From Streptomyces diastaticus subsp. diastaticus (lineage in GTDB: Bacteria; Actinomycetota; Actinomycetes; Streptomycetales; Streptomycetaceae), in assembly GCF_011170125.1 (NCBI RefSeq), contig NZ_BLLN01000002.1:1-64000 (forward strand): 64,000 bases of DNA, given 5' to 3'. Each line of letters begins with the position of its first letter. The stretch's first letter is position 1. Under the pieces are notes generated by a model. That model had not been told where the DNA came from. It ran no database searches and saw only the letters and a list, made by a program, of their open reading frames with translations. Positions 42,248-52,180 of this stretch are shown in pieces. The position numbers were made by a program, and so were the translations under genes.

Positions 42248-42338
42248 GACCTGTCCGGGCCTTCATCCGGAGTCCGTCCAGTCGTGGGCGAGAGCGCGAA
42301 GTGGTGGGTGCCCGAGGACGGCCCCGGGCAGACCAAGG

Positions 42339-42375
42339 CGCCCCGCCGCCGCCCACTGCGGGCGGCGGCGGGGCG
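42339..42375. terminator. Strong hairpin downstream of the cold-shock gene
   Basis: Perfect 16-base inverted repeat CGCCCCGCCGCCGCCC / GGGCGGCGGCGGGGCG with a 5-base loop, 14 bases after the stop of the leftward cold-shock gene and 91 bases after the rightward small membrane protein; probably terminates both. Confidence 0.8.
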
Positions 42376-42389
42376 TGGTGTCGCCTGGG

Positions 42390-42869
42390 CTACGAAGCCA
42401 CCCAGCCGTGGACCCGGGCCAGTTCCGTCACCCTGGTGCGGATGCGCTTGATCTGGTCGGCGGTGAGGGTGTCGTCGGTTTCGAGGAGGAGGTCGGTGAG
42501 TTCGGTGCGGAGTTCGGCGACGGTGAGGGTGTCGGCGTCTTCCTGGTCGTCGTAGTCGTCGAGGTCGGCGTCGGGCTCGCCCACGCCGGGGTTGGTGATG
42601 CGGGGGGCGTCGGGGCCGCCGGAGGAGAAGCCGACGGCGGGGGTGGAGCGGCGCGGGGAGGAGCGGTAGACGAGGCGGATCTGGGACGCCTTGGGGCCCT
42701 TCTCGCCCACCTCCTCGAAGAATTCGACCTCCCGGCCGCTCTGGTACAGGTACTTCTCATCGACAAGGTCGTTGGCGTGCATGAAGACGTCCTCGCCGCC
42801 TTCGTTGGGCACGATGAACCCGTAGCCGCGCACCTCGTCGAAGCGCAGGATCTTCCCGGTCTTCAGCAC
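42390..42869 (-). CDS. Cold-shock domain protein with acidic C-terminal extension
   Basis: A 159-residue protein. Residues 1-68 are a cold-shock domain with the RNA-binding motifs GKILRFDEVRGYGFIVP (RNP1-like) and EDVFMHAND (RNP2-like). Residues ~95-159 are an acidic region (DADLDDYDDQEDAD) followed by a helical hairpin (LTVAELRTELTDLLLETDD, TADQIKRIRTRVTELARV). Typical CspA proteins are about 67 residues, so this is the longer actinomycete form. It likely binds single-stranded RNA or DNA and helps translation at low temperature. Start GTG 42869, nine bases after GGAGG. Confidence 0.88.
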   Translation of the reverse strand: MLKTGKILRFDEVRGYGFIVPNEGGEDVFMHANDLVDEKYLYQSGREVEFFEEVGEKGPKASQIRLVYRSSPRRSTPAVGFSSGGPDAPRITNPGVGEPDADLDDYDDQEDADTLTVAELRTELTDLLLETDDTLTADQIKRIRTRVTELARVHGWVAS

Positions 42870-43143
42870 AACACCACACCTCCGCTGTATCTCGCATGCT
42901 GCCGGAGAACCTTTCCGGCGGGCTGTGCGTGGCCGTCCCCTGGGCGCGGCCGTGCCCGTCTGCGCCGTCGTCCGCCTCGGGCGGGCGCGGCTTCACTCGG
43001 CCGGATGATACGCGTCCCGGTGGCGCCGGGGGGAGCGGCCGCTGGTTCCCGTGACACAGGCGGGGGGCCGGTGCCGGCGGGTGGGCGGTACAGTCGCGGG
43101 CGGCCTTCGGCCGAGGTACCGGGACCGGAACGGGGTGGTGTGG

Positions 43144-44031
43144 GTGAGCAAGAAGCAGGTCCGCAAGATGTTCGAGCTGATGGGGCACGGTCAGCCGGTG
43201 ATGCTGACGAGCCCTATGGCGTCGGTGAAGAAGCTGGCCAATCTGGCGTGCGTCGCCCAGCAGTTCGGCTACGAGTACGTCGACGTGCGGCAGGGCGGCG
43301 GGCGTAACACCGCGCTCCACATGTATCTCGCGCCCGACCCGAGCCCGGCCGCGCGGCAGCGGGCGGCGGCCAACTGGCAGCAGTATCCGCAGGCGGCCGC
43401 CGGAGGACCGCTGCCGCCCTGCCCGGCGGACATGTTCGAGCTGCTGAAGGCCCGGATCAACTTCGACCTGACCGGCCGGATGACGGAGACCAACCGCCTG
43501 GTGATGGCGGGGCTGGGCCTGACGATCGCCTCCGGCATCCTGGCCCTGCGGGACCTGCCGATGGGCTTCGTGGTGGGGTTCTGGGTGCTGGCGATGGCGG
43601 CGCTCGGCATCAGCGTCGTGGTGCAGCGCAAGCGGAACGCGAAGTTCGCGGCGTACCTGGAACGGCTCGGCTTCCAGCGGGTGACCGACCAGGAGGGCCG
43701 CGCCCGGTACCTGCCGCCGGGCTCGCAGAGCGGCTGGGGCACGCCGGTGCAGCAGGCGGGCGGCTACGCCCAGCCTCCGCAGTCCGCGCCCGCCGGGTAC
43801 GGCCACCCGCAGCCGGGGCACCAGCCCGCCGCTCCGTACGGTCACCCGCAGCCGGGCCAGCCCGGCCACCCCGGCCCCTACGGTGCGCCGCAGCAGCCCG
43901 GCCCCCACGGTGCGCCGCAGCAGCAGCCGGGCCCTTACGGCCCGCCCCAGCAGGCGCAGCCGCCGCAGGGCCAGTGGCCGCAGCAGCCTCCGCGGCAGCC
44001 CGGCCCGTACGGGCAGCAGCCGCAGGGGTAG
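43144..44031 (+). CDS. Two-helix membrane protein with Pro/Gln/Gly-rich tail
   Basis: A 295-residue protein. Residues 1-115 are soluble and contain VSKKQVRKMFELMGHGQPVM and KLANLACVAQQFGYEYVDVR. Two adjacent membrane helices lie at about 120-160 (LVMAGLGLTIASGILALR and MGFVVGFWVLAMAALGISVV), followed by a short basic segment and a long tail of Tyr/Gly/His/Pro/Gln repeats (GYGHPQPGHQPAAPYGHP and similar). Start GTG 43144; GTG 43138 is possible. Similar proteins occur in Streptomyces, and none has a known function to my knowledge. The tail may drive assembly or partner binding. Confidence 0.7.
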   Translation: MSKKQVRKMFELMGHGQPVMLTSPMASVKKLANLACVAQQFGYEYVDVRQGGGRNTALHMYLAPDPSPAARQRAAANWQQYPQAAAGGPLPPCPADMFELLKARINFDLTGRMTETNRLVMAGLGLTIASGILALRDLPMGFVVGFWVLAMAALGISVVVQRKRNAKFAAYLERLGFQRVTDQEGRARYLPPGSQSGWGTPVQQAGGYAQPPQSAPAGYGHPQPGHQPAAPYGHPQPGQPGHPGPYGAPQQPGPHGAPQQQPGPYGPPQQAQPPQGQWPQQPPRQPGPYGQQPQG

Positions 44032-44109
44032 GAGCCGGTACCGGCAAGCGCTTTCGGCCCTGGCCAACGCCCCTGGCCCCCGGCGCACCCCGGCTGCCAG
44101 CATCGGCGT

Positions 44110-44745
44110 ATGAGCAAGTACCCGGGCCGCGGAGCCGGTCCCGCCCACGTCGACCCGTCCCTCGTACGCCCTGGACGGGGGGTGCTGGCGGGGGTCTGGG
44201 TGGCCGCGGGGCTGTTGCTGCTCGGGGCCCTCGCCGGATTCGTGCTGACCCTGGTGTCGGCGGTCGACGCGGTCGACCGCGACCAGGCCTTCCGCAGCGG
44301 GGGCAGCGCCCGGGTGGAGGTGAAGGACGGCGGCGAGCCGGCGGTCTTCGCGCAGGCGCCGGTCTCCGGGAAGGTGAACTGCACCCTGGACGGGCCCGGC
44401 GAGGCGACCTTCACCCGCTACGAGGCGCTGTACACGGTCAAGCTCAACACGACCTCGTGGGTGCGGCTGCTGAGGATCGAGGCCGACACCCCGGGCACCT
44501 ACACCCTCCGCTGCACCGATCAGGCCGGTTCTCTCACGTTCGCGCCGGGTGACGGCGCGGGACTGGGCACATTGATCGGGGATCTGCTGCTCACCACCCT
44601 GCTGCCCGGAGCGGCCGGCCTCGCGGTGGCGGGGGTCGCCGTCGCCCTGATCATCAAGCGCTCCCGCCACCGGAACCGCCTGGCCGCCCAGGCGATGGGC
44701 CAGGGGTGGGCGCCGCCCCACGGGGGCGGCACGCACCAGGGCTGA
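44110..44745 (+). CDS. Membrane protein with two helices and an extracellular domain
   Basis: A 211-residue protein: cytoplasmic N-terminus, helix 1 (VLAGVWVAAGLLLLGALAGF), an extracellular domain of about 110 residues with two cysteines (VNCTLDGPG, LRCTDQAG) that probably pair, helix 2 (GAAGLAVAGVAVALIIKRSR), and a Gly/His-rich cytoplasmic end. The extracellular part reads like a beta-sandwich with DTPGTYTLRC. Possibly a sensor or adhesion protein of unknown ligand. The start ATG 44110 lies 78 bases after the previous gene and its stop is only two bases from the end of the opposing XRE gene. Confidence 0.7.
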   Translation: MSKYPGRGAGPAHVDPSLVRPGRGVLAGVWVAAGLLLLGALAGFVLTLVSAVDAVDRDQAFRSGGSARVEVKDGGEPAVFAQAPVSGKVNCTLDGPGEATFTRYEALYTVKLNTTSWVRLLRIEADTPGTYTLRCTDQAGSLTFAPGDGAGLGTLIGDLLLTTLLPGAAGLAVAGVAVALIIKRSRHRNRLAAQAMGQGWAPPHGGGTHQG

Positions 44746-44746
44746 C

Positions 44747-45034
44747 TCAGGCCGACCGGGCCGCCCCGCCCCCCTCCGTCTCCGCCCCGGCCGCCAGCGC
44801 GGCCGCCTCGGCCAGTTCGTCCAGGGACAGGCCGAGCGTCGCGGCCAGGGCCGCGACCGTGAAGAAGGCCGGGGTGGGGGCGCGGCCCGTCTCGATCTTG
44901 CGGAGGGTTTCCGCGGAGACGCCGGCGGCGGCCGCCACGTCGACCATGCTGCGGTCGCCGCGTGCCCGGCGGATGAGGGCGCCGAAGTGTTCGCCGCGTG
45001 AGCGTTCCCAGGGGGTCAGAGCTGTTCGCACCAT
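44747..45034 (-). CDS. XRE-family helix-turn-helix regulator
   Basis: A 95-residue protein consisting almost entirely of a Cro/C1-type domain: FGALIRRARGDRSMVDVAAA, AGVSAETLRKIETGRAPTPA (turn and recognition helix), FFTVAALAATLGLSLDELAE. The N-terminal VRTALTPWERSRGEHFG is typical of the small XRE proteins beside a type I methionine aminopeptidase in actinomycetes. A -10-like TAGTAT lies seven bases before the ATG, so the mRNA may be leaderless. It is divergent from map, and a palindrome between them is a likely operator for autoregulation. Confidence 0.8.
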   Translation of the reverse strand: MVRTALTPWERSRGEHFGALIRRARGDRSMVDVAAAAGVSAETLRKIETGRAPTPAFFTVAALAATLGLSLDELAEAAALAAGAETEGGGAARSA

Positions 45035-45041
45035 GACCGTG

Positions 45042-45059
45042 ATACTAATACCGGTATAG
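45042..45059. promoter_or_regulatory. Shared promoter/operator of the XRE and map genes
   Basis: A perfect palindrome ATACCGGTAT (45048-45057) sits between divergent -10-like boxes: TAGTAT on the minus strand (45047-45042), seven bases from the XRE start codon, and TATAGA on the plus strand (45054-45059). Binding of the XRE protein here would block both promoters. Confidence 0.5.
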
Positions 45060-45142
45060 AAATTGGATGCGCCGGGGAGGCGGCATGCCGTCCTCCGGCG
45101 TGCCCGCATGCCCGGGCCGGGACCGGGAGCGGGACGCACGGC

Positions 45143-45910
<768 letters not shown>

Positions 45911-45998
45911 ACCGCCCAGCCCCCGGGTCCGGCCGAGCCCCCGGTTCCGGCGCCGCCGCCGGGCCCGTCCGGCCCCCGGACCCGTCCGGCCCGCCGAC

Positions 45999-47828
45999 TC
46001 AGCGCGGTTCCTCCGGACAGGCCGTTCCCCGGGGGATCTCGTACGGGGCCGCGATGCGGTACGTGCCGGCCTTCGGGGCGACGAGTTCGGTCCAGGTGCC
46101 GCCCGTCGCGTCGGGGCCGGTGGGGGCGAGGCAGCCGTGGCGGTTGCGGTACTCCCTGCGCTGGCCGGAGTCCTCCGCGGTACGGGCCCGGGAGGCGGCG
46201 GTCTCCTCGGGGGCCGGCAGGGTGTTCCCGTCGGCGTCGACCAGGCCGAGCCACGGCGAGTACGGCAGGCGGACCAGGACACGGCCGGGGCGCAGCACGT
46301 CCAGGGTGATGGCGCCCTGTTCGGCGTTGCGGACCAGGGCCGGCGGGTCGGCGATCGGCGTGGGGTTCTCGACGGCGTAGAGGCGCCAGTTGGCGTCGCT
46401 CCAGACCAGGTCGAGGTAGGGCATACCGCGTTCGATGAGCACGCGTTCGCGTGCGGCGCCCTCGCCGTCGAGGTCGCCGCGGGGCAGCACGACGTGGTGG
46501 ACGGCCCAGCGGTCGAGCCAGGCGCGGTAGGTGGCGGCGTTGAGGGAGCCGTCGTAGAAGAGGGGGTTCCGGTCGACGTCGGCCTGGCGGTTCCAGCCGC
46601 GCGCGAGGTTGACGTACGGGGCGAGCGCGGAGGCCTCCCGGTGACTGCGGGAGGGCACGACCTCGACGCGGCCCTGGTCGGCGCCGGCCTGGTCGAGGTG
46701 GCTGATGAGCGGGGCCAGTTCGCGGTTCCAGGAGGCGATCGGCGTGGTGTTGACGACGTCGTCGCGGGACTTGACGCCGATCCACCCGGTGAACACCAGG
46801 AGGGAGACGACCAGGGCGTACCACTTGAGGCTCGCCCGGGCGGTGAACGGCAGCGCGGCCATCAGCGCGACGCCCGCGAAGAGCATCGGCAGCCGGGTGA
46901 CGTTGGAGCCGATCTGCGAGTGGACGGCCCAGACCAGGACCACCGCGAGGGCGTACACCCCGCTGGTGACGCGGACGGTCACCCAGTGCCGGGGCACCAG
47001 GACGCAGACGAGCACGCCGTAGAGGAACGGCACGACCGCCGAGCCCAGCGACATCGGCTGGGTGCCGGAGAAGGGGAACAGCCAGGTGGAGAGGGCGACG
47101 ACGGCGACCGGGGCGAGGCCGAGCGCGTAGGCGGCGGGCCGCCGGCGGCTGACGAAGAGGGCGGCGGCGACGAAGCCGACGAAGAGTCCGGCGACCGGCG
47201 AGCCCGCCGTGGCGAGCCCCGCGAGGACGGCCGCGACGGCGCCCTTGGTCCAGCGGCGGTGGCGCCAGCGGCGCGGCCAGCAGAAGAACGCGGCGACGGC
47301 GGCGAGCCCGAACATCATGCCGAGGCCGAAGGTGACCCGGCCGGAGACGGCGTTGCAGAGCAGCCCGTACACACCCGCGAAGGCGGGAAGCAGGGCGCGG
47401 CGCAGCGCCCCCGGCCCGGCGCCCGGCCTCGGTACCGCGCCGCTGCGGATCAGCAGCAGCGTGAGCAGCGCCGCCGAGACCGTGCCGACCAGCATCATCG
47501 TGGTCCGCACGCCCAGGATGTGCATGAGGTACGGGGAGACGACGCTGTAGGAGACCGGGTGCATCCCGCCGTACCAGGCGAGGTTGTACGCGGAGCCGGG
47601 GTTGCGGCCGACGAACTCCGCCCAGGCGTCCTGGGCCGCGAGGTCGCCGCCGCTGTTCGCGAAGGTGAAGAACCACAGGACGTGCAGGGCCCCGGCGAGG
47701 GCGGTGGTGAGGGCGACCGGGTGGAGCAGCAGGCGGCGGGCCCGGGACGCGGCGGGGGGCGCCGGCGGTATGCCCTCGGGCGGCGCGGGCGCGCGCAGCT
47801 CCGGGTGGCCGGTCTCGGCGGTGGTCAC
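45999..47828 (-). CDS. Polytopic membrane protein, GT-C-like architecture
   Basis: A 609-residue protein. The first ~370 residues contain about ten hydrophobic helices, among them HPVALTTALAGALHVLWFFT near the start and SYSVVSPYLMHILGVRTTMM. The remaining ~240 residues are an extracytoplasmic domain (WNRELAPLISHLDQAGADQG, VNLARGWNRQADVD, GTWTELVAPKAGTYRIAAPY). A long membrane part followed by a soluble extracytoplasmic domain is typical of GT-C glycosyltransferases acting on the outer face of the membrane, e.g. arabinosyl or mannosyl transfer from a lipid carrier. No motif proves the activity. Reads ahead of the D,D-carboxypeptidase in the opposite gene order. Confidence 0.7.
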   Translation of the reverse strand: MTTAETGHPELRAPAPPEGIPPAPPAASRARRLLLHPVALTTALAGALHVLWFFTFANSGGDLAAQDAWAEFVGRNPGSAYNLAWYGGMHPVSYSVVSPYLMHILGVRTTMMLVGTVSAALLTLLLIRSGAVPRPGAGPGALRRALLPAFAGVYGLLCNAVSGRVTFGLGMMFGLAAVAAFFCWPRRWRHRRWTKGAVAAVLAGLATAGSPVAGLFVGFVAAALFVSRRRPAAYALGLAPVAVVALSTWLFPFSGTQPMSLGSAVVPFLYGVLVCVLVPRHWVTVRVTSGVYALAVVLVWAVHSQIGSNVTRLPMLFAGVALMAALPFTARASLKWYALVVSLLVFTGWIGVKSRDDVVNTTPIASWNRELAPLISHLDQAGADQGRVEVVPSRSHREASALAPYVNLARGWNRQADVDRNPLFYDGSLNAATYRAWLDRWAVHHVVLPRGDLDGEGAARERVLIERGMPYLDLVWSDANWRLYAVENPTPIADPPALVRNAEQGAITLDVLRPGRVLVRLPYSPWLGLVDADGNTLPAPEETAASRARTAEDSGQRREYRNRHGCLAPTGPDATGGTWTELVAPKAGTYRIAAPYEIPRGTACPEEPR

Positions 47829-47923
47829 TGGCGGCTCTCCCCGTTCGTCCCCGGCCCGTCCGGTGCGGGCGCGGTGCCGCGCCGACTCGTCCGACTGGTC
47901 CCGATGCCCGGGACGCTAACACG

Positions 47924-47964
47924 GCTCCGGCGGCGGTCCCCGGGGTGGGGCGCGCCGCCGGAGC
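47924..47964 (-). terminator. Hairpin downstream of the D,D-carboxypeptidase
   Basis: Perfect 12-base inverted repeat GCTCCGGCGGCG / CGCCGCCGGAGC with a 17-base loop, 16 bases after the stop of the leftward gene at 47981. Confidence 0.6.
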
Positions 47965-47980
47965 GGGGGTGGACCGGGGG

Positions 47981-50812
47981 TCAGCCGATGCGTTGGATCC
48001 TGGCGCCGAAGGAGGGTTCGGTTAGGTCGCCCTGGAGGGCGACCGGCACCTCGACGGCGTCCCCGGTGCCGTCGCCGACGCTGAGCACGCCGACCTCGGT
48101 CCCGGCCTTCGCCTCGTGCGGCAGGGCCTTGCCGCCGTCGTCCAGGGCGAGCTTCACGGTGAGGCCGGGCCAGCCGACGGCCGGCACGTCCTTGGTGGCG
48201 ACGACCGGTGTGGTGGAGCCGAGCCCGTCGTCGACGTGGCCGACGACGTCGCCCTTCTCGACCACCGGCTTGGAGGTGAGCAGGCCCTGGGTGCGCAGGA
48301 TCAGGTCCTTGGAGCGGGCGGTGGCGGTGTCCAGGATGGGCGGCGCGTGCTGGCCGAAGACGGCGCCGATGATGAGCTGCTTCTTGCCGTCGACCTCCTT
48401 CTCGGCGGCGAAGAGCAGGTTGCCGCCGGCCTTGGTGGTGGAGCCGGTCTTGATGCCGACGACGCCGTACATCGGGACGAGGTAGTTGTAGTTCTTCTCG
48501 CGCTGGCCCGAGGTGGTCGACTCGTAGTACGGCAGCCGCACGACCGAGCTGAACGCCTCGAACTCCATGACGGCCTTGCCGAGCTTCACCTGGTCCTCGG
48601 CGGAGGAGACGGTGGTCTCCTTGAGGCCGCTGGGGTCGGTGTAGGTGGTGTTCTCCATGCCCAGCTCGGCGGCGTACTTGTTCATCTTCTCGACGAAGGC
48701 GGCCTCGTCGCCGTCGCTGTCCCAACGGGCGAGCTGGCGGGCGATGTTGTTGGCCGAGGGCAGCATGATCGCCTCGATGGCCTCCTTGACGGTGATCTTC
48801 TGGCCCTCGGCGACCTTGACGGTCGACTCCTGCCCGGCGTTCTCGTAGTCCCGCTGGGCCTTGGCGTCGATGGTGAGCTTCTCGCCCTCGGTGCCCTTCT
48901 TGACCGGGTGCTCGCGCAGGATCGTGTACGCCGTCATGACCTTGGCGACCGAGCCGATCGGGATCGGCTTCTGCTCGCCGTACGAGCCGAGCGAGCCGAT
49001 GCCGTCGACGGTGACCGTCGCCTGCCCCTCGGTCGGCCACGGCATGGACGGCTTCTCGCCCTTGAACGTGTACGTCTCCTCGGCGGTGAGCGCCAGCGTG
49101 CCCTCGGGCAGCGGGCGCACCGACTGGACCACCGCGAAGACGATGAGCAGCAGGATCACCAGCGGCGTCCAGATCTTCACCCGGCGCACGGCGGTGCGCA
49201 GCGGTGTCTCCGGCGGCGGCGGGGTGTTGGTCAGCTCCGCGAGCAGGTCCAGCGGCGGCAGCGGCTGCTGGGTGGTGCGTTCGGCGGCGGGCAGCGCGGC
49301 CGTCTCGTCGGCGGCCGGGGCCTGCGGCGGGACGGTCCCGGCGGGGGGCTCCTCGCCGGTCCTCGGTGGCGCGGCCGTCCCGGGCTTGAGCGCCGCCGGG
49401 CCCTCCAGCCCGCGCAAGGGCACGAACTTGCTGGTCCGCTCGGCCTCCGACTCGCCCGCGGCGGGAGCGGCCTCGTCCTCGTCCTGGTCCTTCTTCGCCT
49501 CGCCGGCGCCGACCTTCAGCATGGTCGTGGGCTGGTCGGTCTCGGGCTCGGACTTCGGCGCCCGGAAGACGGCGGTCGGCTGGTCCACGCCCTCCCGCCT
49601 GCCGACCTTGCGGAGCTTGACCCCGGTGGACGCCACGGCGGCCTCCTCGGCCTCGCCGTCGGCCTCGGCCCCGGCCTTGTCACCGTCGCCCTCGCCGGAC
49701 TGCTCCGACGACTCCGCCCCGGTGTCCGGCTCACCGCCCTGCGCGGGCACACCGGCCCGCCCTGCCTCCTTCTCCACGCCGGACTCGGCCGCTGTCCCGG
49801 CCTCCCCGTCACCCGGCGCCGCGGCCTCCTCGCCGCCGGCCGCCGACTCCTCACCCTGACCGGCGACCGCGCCTCCGTCCGGCTTCGACTCGTCGCCCGT
49901 CTCCGCGTCCGGGCCCGCGTCCGTGTCCGCGTCGCCGGCGCCCGCCTCACGCGCTCCGGGCACCTTCGGGCCGCCCGTACGCCGTACGGGCTCGCCGGAG
50001 GCGTCTGAGGCGCTCACGGCGCCTTCCTCGCCCCCACCGGCGGTGTCGTCGGCGCCGCGCTCGGCCGGATCGGCCTCACCTTCGCCCGGCTTGCCCTCTT
50101 CGTCGCTCTCGTCGGTGGCGACCCAGGCGGCCACGGCGTCGCGCAACCGCCCGTCCGTACCGGCGCCGGAGCCCGTGTCGGTCACCTCGGGGGCGGGGGC
50201 GGCGGAATCCTCGGCCTCGCCCTCGCCGGTCCCACCGCCCTCGCCGGTCCCACCGGCCTCGCCGGTCTCATCCGCCCCGTCCTCGGCCGTGCCGTCCTCG
50301 TCGACCGGGGAGCCGCCCGGCCCGTCGGACGCGGCGGCGTCGGAGCGCTCGGTGGAACCGTCGGCCCCGCCCTCGGCGTCCTCACCCTTCGCGGAGCCGC
50401 CCACCTCCCCGGCCGTACCGGCGGCCTCCGTACCGGAGTCGCCCTCGGCGTCGTTCTCGCCCTCGGCGCCGGCGCCGCGAGCCTCCCCCGCGTCGTCGGC
50501 CCCGGCCGCGCCCTCGGCGCGCGCCGCGCCCTCGGCGGGCTCCTCGTCGTCGGCGGGCTCCTCGTCGTCGGCCTTGCCGCCCTCCGCGCCGGCAGCCGTG
50601 TCGCCGGCCTTGCCGCCGTCCCTCTCGCCGCCGCGCTCTCCGTCCGCCCTCAGGACGGTCGTGGCCTGGTCGGTGCGGTCCGGCGTCTCACGGGCGACCG
50701 CGATCCGGGGGTCACGGTCGTCCGTGGCCGGGTCCGGAGTCTCGGCGGCCGGGGCCTCGGGCTCCCCCGACGCCTTCTTCTGCTCCGACCTGTCGGGGAT
50801 CTCGCCCGCCAC
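47981..50812 (-). CDS. dacA: D-alanyl-D-alanine carboxypeptidase with very long acidic N-terminus
   Basis: A 943-residue membrane-bound penicillin-binding protein. Residues 1-~540 are a low-complexity region rich in Glu, Asp, Ala, Gly and Pro. A single membrane helix follows (WTPLVILLLIVFAVVQSV), then the serine peptidase domain: SVAK with Ser621 and Lys624, SAN at 686-688, KTG at 788-790, all intact, and a C-terminal beta-rich domain. The enzyme trims the terminal D-Ala from peptidoglycan stem peptides. The acidic part would be cytoplasmic, which is odd for a cell-wall enzyme; it contains several repeats of the type QPTTMLK and DQATTVLR that resemble phosphorylation sites of Ser/Thr kinases. 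Start GTG 50812 follows GAGGAGG. Confidence 0.87.
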   Translation of the reverse strand: MAGEIPDRSEQKKASGEPEAPAAETPDPATDDRDPRIAVARETPDRTDQATTVLRADGERGGERDGGKAGDTAAGAEGGKADDEEPADDEEPAEGAARAEGAAGADDAGEARGAGAEGENDAEGDSGTEAAGTAGEVGGSAKGEDAEGGADGSTERSDAAASDGPGGSPVDEDGTAEDGADETGEAGGTGEGGGTGEGEAEDSAAPAPEVTDTGSGAGTDGRLRDAVAAWVATDESDEEGKPGEGEADPAERGADDTAGGGEEGAVSASDASGEPVRRTGGPKVPGAREAGAGDADTDAGPDAETGDESKPDGGAVAGQGEESAAGGEEAAAPGDGEAGTAAESGVEKEAGRAGVPAQGGEPDTGAESSEQSGEGDGDKAGAEADGEAEEAAVASTGVKLRKVGRREGVDQPTAVFRAPKSEPETDQPTTMLKVGAGEAKKDQDEDEAAPAAGESEAERTSKFVPLRGLEGPAALKPGTAAPPRTGEEPPAGTVPPQAPAADETAALPAAERTTQQPLPPLDLLAELTNTPPPPETPLRTAVRRVKIWTPLVILLLIVFAVVQSVRPLPEGTLALTAEETYTFKGEKPSMPWPTEGQATVTVDGIGSLGSYGEQKPIPIGSVAKVMTAYTILREHPVKKGTEGEKLTIDAKAQRDYENAGQESTVKVAEGQKITVKEAIEAIMLPSANNIARQLARWDSDGDEAAFVEKMNKYAAELGMENTTYTDPSGLKETTVSSAEDQVKLGKAVMEFEAFSSVVRLPYYESTTSGQREKNYNYLVPMYGVVGIKTGSTTKAGGNLLFAAEKEVDGKKQLIIGAVFGQHAPPILDTATARSKDLILRTQGLLTSKPVVEKGDVVGHVDDGLGSTTPVVATKDVPAVGWPGLTVKLALDDGGKALPHEAKAGTEVGVLSVGDGTGDAVEVPVALQGDLTEPSFGARIQRIG

Positions 50813-51011
50813 CGATGCCTCCTCGATAAGCCGTCCGTCGTGCCGGACGACGTCGTGTCCGAACCATGTACCAGTGTCCTGTGTGACCCACGGACCCTCT
50901 TGCCAGACGAGAACGACATACCTACTGGTTCCCGTACATAGCACCCACGCGCTCTCGACAGACCAATGTGAGAGGGGTCACCCTGTCACTCATCCACGCG
51001 GGGAGGCATGG

Positions 51012-51773
51012 ATGGGCAGGAGCCGCAGAACGATTCCGGAGGAGCTTCTGCTGCTCGCTCTGGACCCGGCCACGGGTACCACAGCGCAGCCGCAGTCGCT
51101 CGACCTCGGTCTGGCCGGAGCACAGCTAGTGGAGCTGGCGCTGGCCGGACGTATAGCCCCGGACGGGGATCGTATCGCCGTGGTCGTACCACGGCCGACC
51201 GGAGATCCGACGCTGGACTCCGCACTGGAGCTGCTGCGCAGACGCGGCGCGCCGGTGCGGGCCGTGCACTGGATCGGCGGGCCCCGGCTGGGGCTGCGCC
51301 AGACCTATCTCTCACACCTGGAGCGGTGCGGCATGGTGCATGCCGTCGAAGGCCAGATGTGCGGGGTGCTGCCGACGACGCGCTACCAGGCGACGGAGAC
51401 GGCGATCAGCCGGGAGATCAGAGCCCGGCTGGACAACGCGATCCGCACCGGCGTCCCGCCGGACCCGCGGACCGCGGCGCTCGCCGCGCTGGCCCACGCG
51501 GTCGGTCTCGGCAAGCACCTCTACCCGGGGAACGAGGGGCGCTCCTCGCGCTCCCGCCTCCGGGACCTCATCAGGCACGACCCGATGGGCGGACTCGTGG
51601 CACACGCCGTGATGGACGTCCAGAACGGTGCGGCGACCCAGCCGCGCCGCGGGGGTGCCCCGGCGGTGCGCCCGGCCCACGGGCCACGCACCCCGGAACC
51701 GGCGGCCGGACCGGGGCACCACGCCGCGGGCCAGCCGCACCGCTCGACGATGGCCCGCGCCGCGGCCCACTGA
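51012..51773 (+). CDS. GPP34 (GOLPH3/Vps74-like) family protein
   Basis: A 253-residue soluble protein of the GOLPH3-like GPP34 family: IPEELLLLALDPATGTTAQP, LAGAQLVELALAGRIAPDGD, and RTAALAALAHAVGLGKHLYP are typical helices; the last ~50 residues form a variable Gly/Pro/His-rich tail. In eukaryotes GPP34 proteins bind phosphoinositide and Golgi glycosyltransferases; Streptomyces encode several copies with unknown roles, possibly in membrane or lipid binding. Start ATG 51012 follows GGGAGG. It is divergent from the D,D-carboxypeptidase. Confidence 0.85.
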   Translation: MGRSRRTIPEELLLLALDPATGTTAQPQSLDLGLAGAQLVELALAGRIAPDGDRIAVVVPRPTGDPTLDSALELLRRRGAPVRAVHWIGGPRLGLRQTYLSHLERCGMVHAVEGQMCGVLPTTRYQATETAISREIRARLDNAIRTGVPPDPRTAALAALAHAVGLGKHLYPGNEGRSSRSRLRDLIRHDPMGGLVAHAVMDVQNGAATQPRRGGAPAVRPAHGPRTPEPAAGPGHHAAGQPHRSTMARAAAH

Positions 51774-51791
51774 GGGCGACCGCGCACCGCG

Positions 51792-51827
51792 CGCTCCCGC
51801 CCGCCGGGCCGCCGGCGGGCGGGAGCG
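51792..51827 (+). terminator. Terminator after the GPP34 gene
   Basis: Perfect 16-base inverted repeat CGCTCCCGCCCGCCGG / CCGGCGGGCGGGAGCG with a 4-base loop, 18 bases after the stop codon. Confidence 0.85.
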
Positions 51828-51933
51828 TCAGCCGAAGAGGACGACAACCGAAGAGCAGGACCCCCAGCGCCGTACCGCCACGCCGTCACGCCTTCGGGCG
51901 TCACGGCCCCTGAACCGGTCCGGGAGCCGCGAG

Positions 51934-51999
51934 ACGGCCGCGCGGGGTGGACGGGAGGACGTCCGGACGACGCCTCCGCCCGCCACCCCGCGCGGCCGT
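51934..51999. repeat. 17-base perfect inverted repeat
   Basis: Left arm 51934-51950 (begins ACGGCCGCGCGGGG), right arm 51983-51999, exact complement, loop of 32 bases. It lies between the GPP34 gene and the XRE gene at 52181. It may be a secondary terminator or a structural element; the rest of the 407-base gap shows only the promoter side of the XRE gene. Confidence 0.5.
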
Positions 52000-52180
52000 G
52001 CGCGTTGGGGGGGCGGAGCCCACCGGCCGGACACGAGGCGGACACGCTGGGCCACCGTACGGATACGGCATCGGCCATTTTCCAGCGCTGCCGGGGGCGT
52101 TGGTGGCACTCTGCTGAACAGCAGATAAGCAGAACCCGCCAGGCCCTGCCCACAGGGCCCGCAGCCGGAGGTGCACGTAC

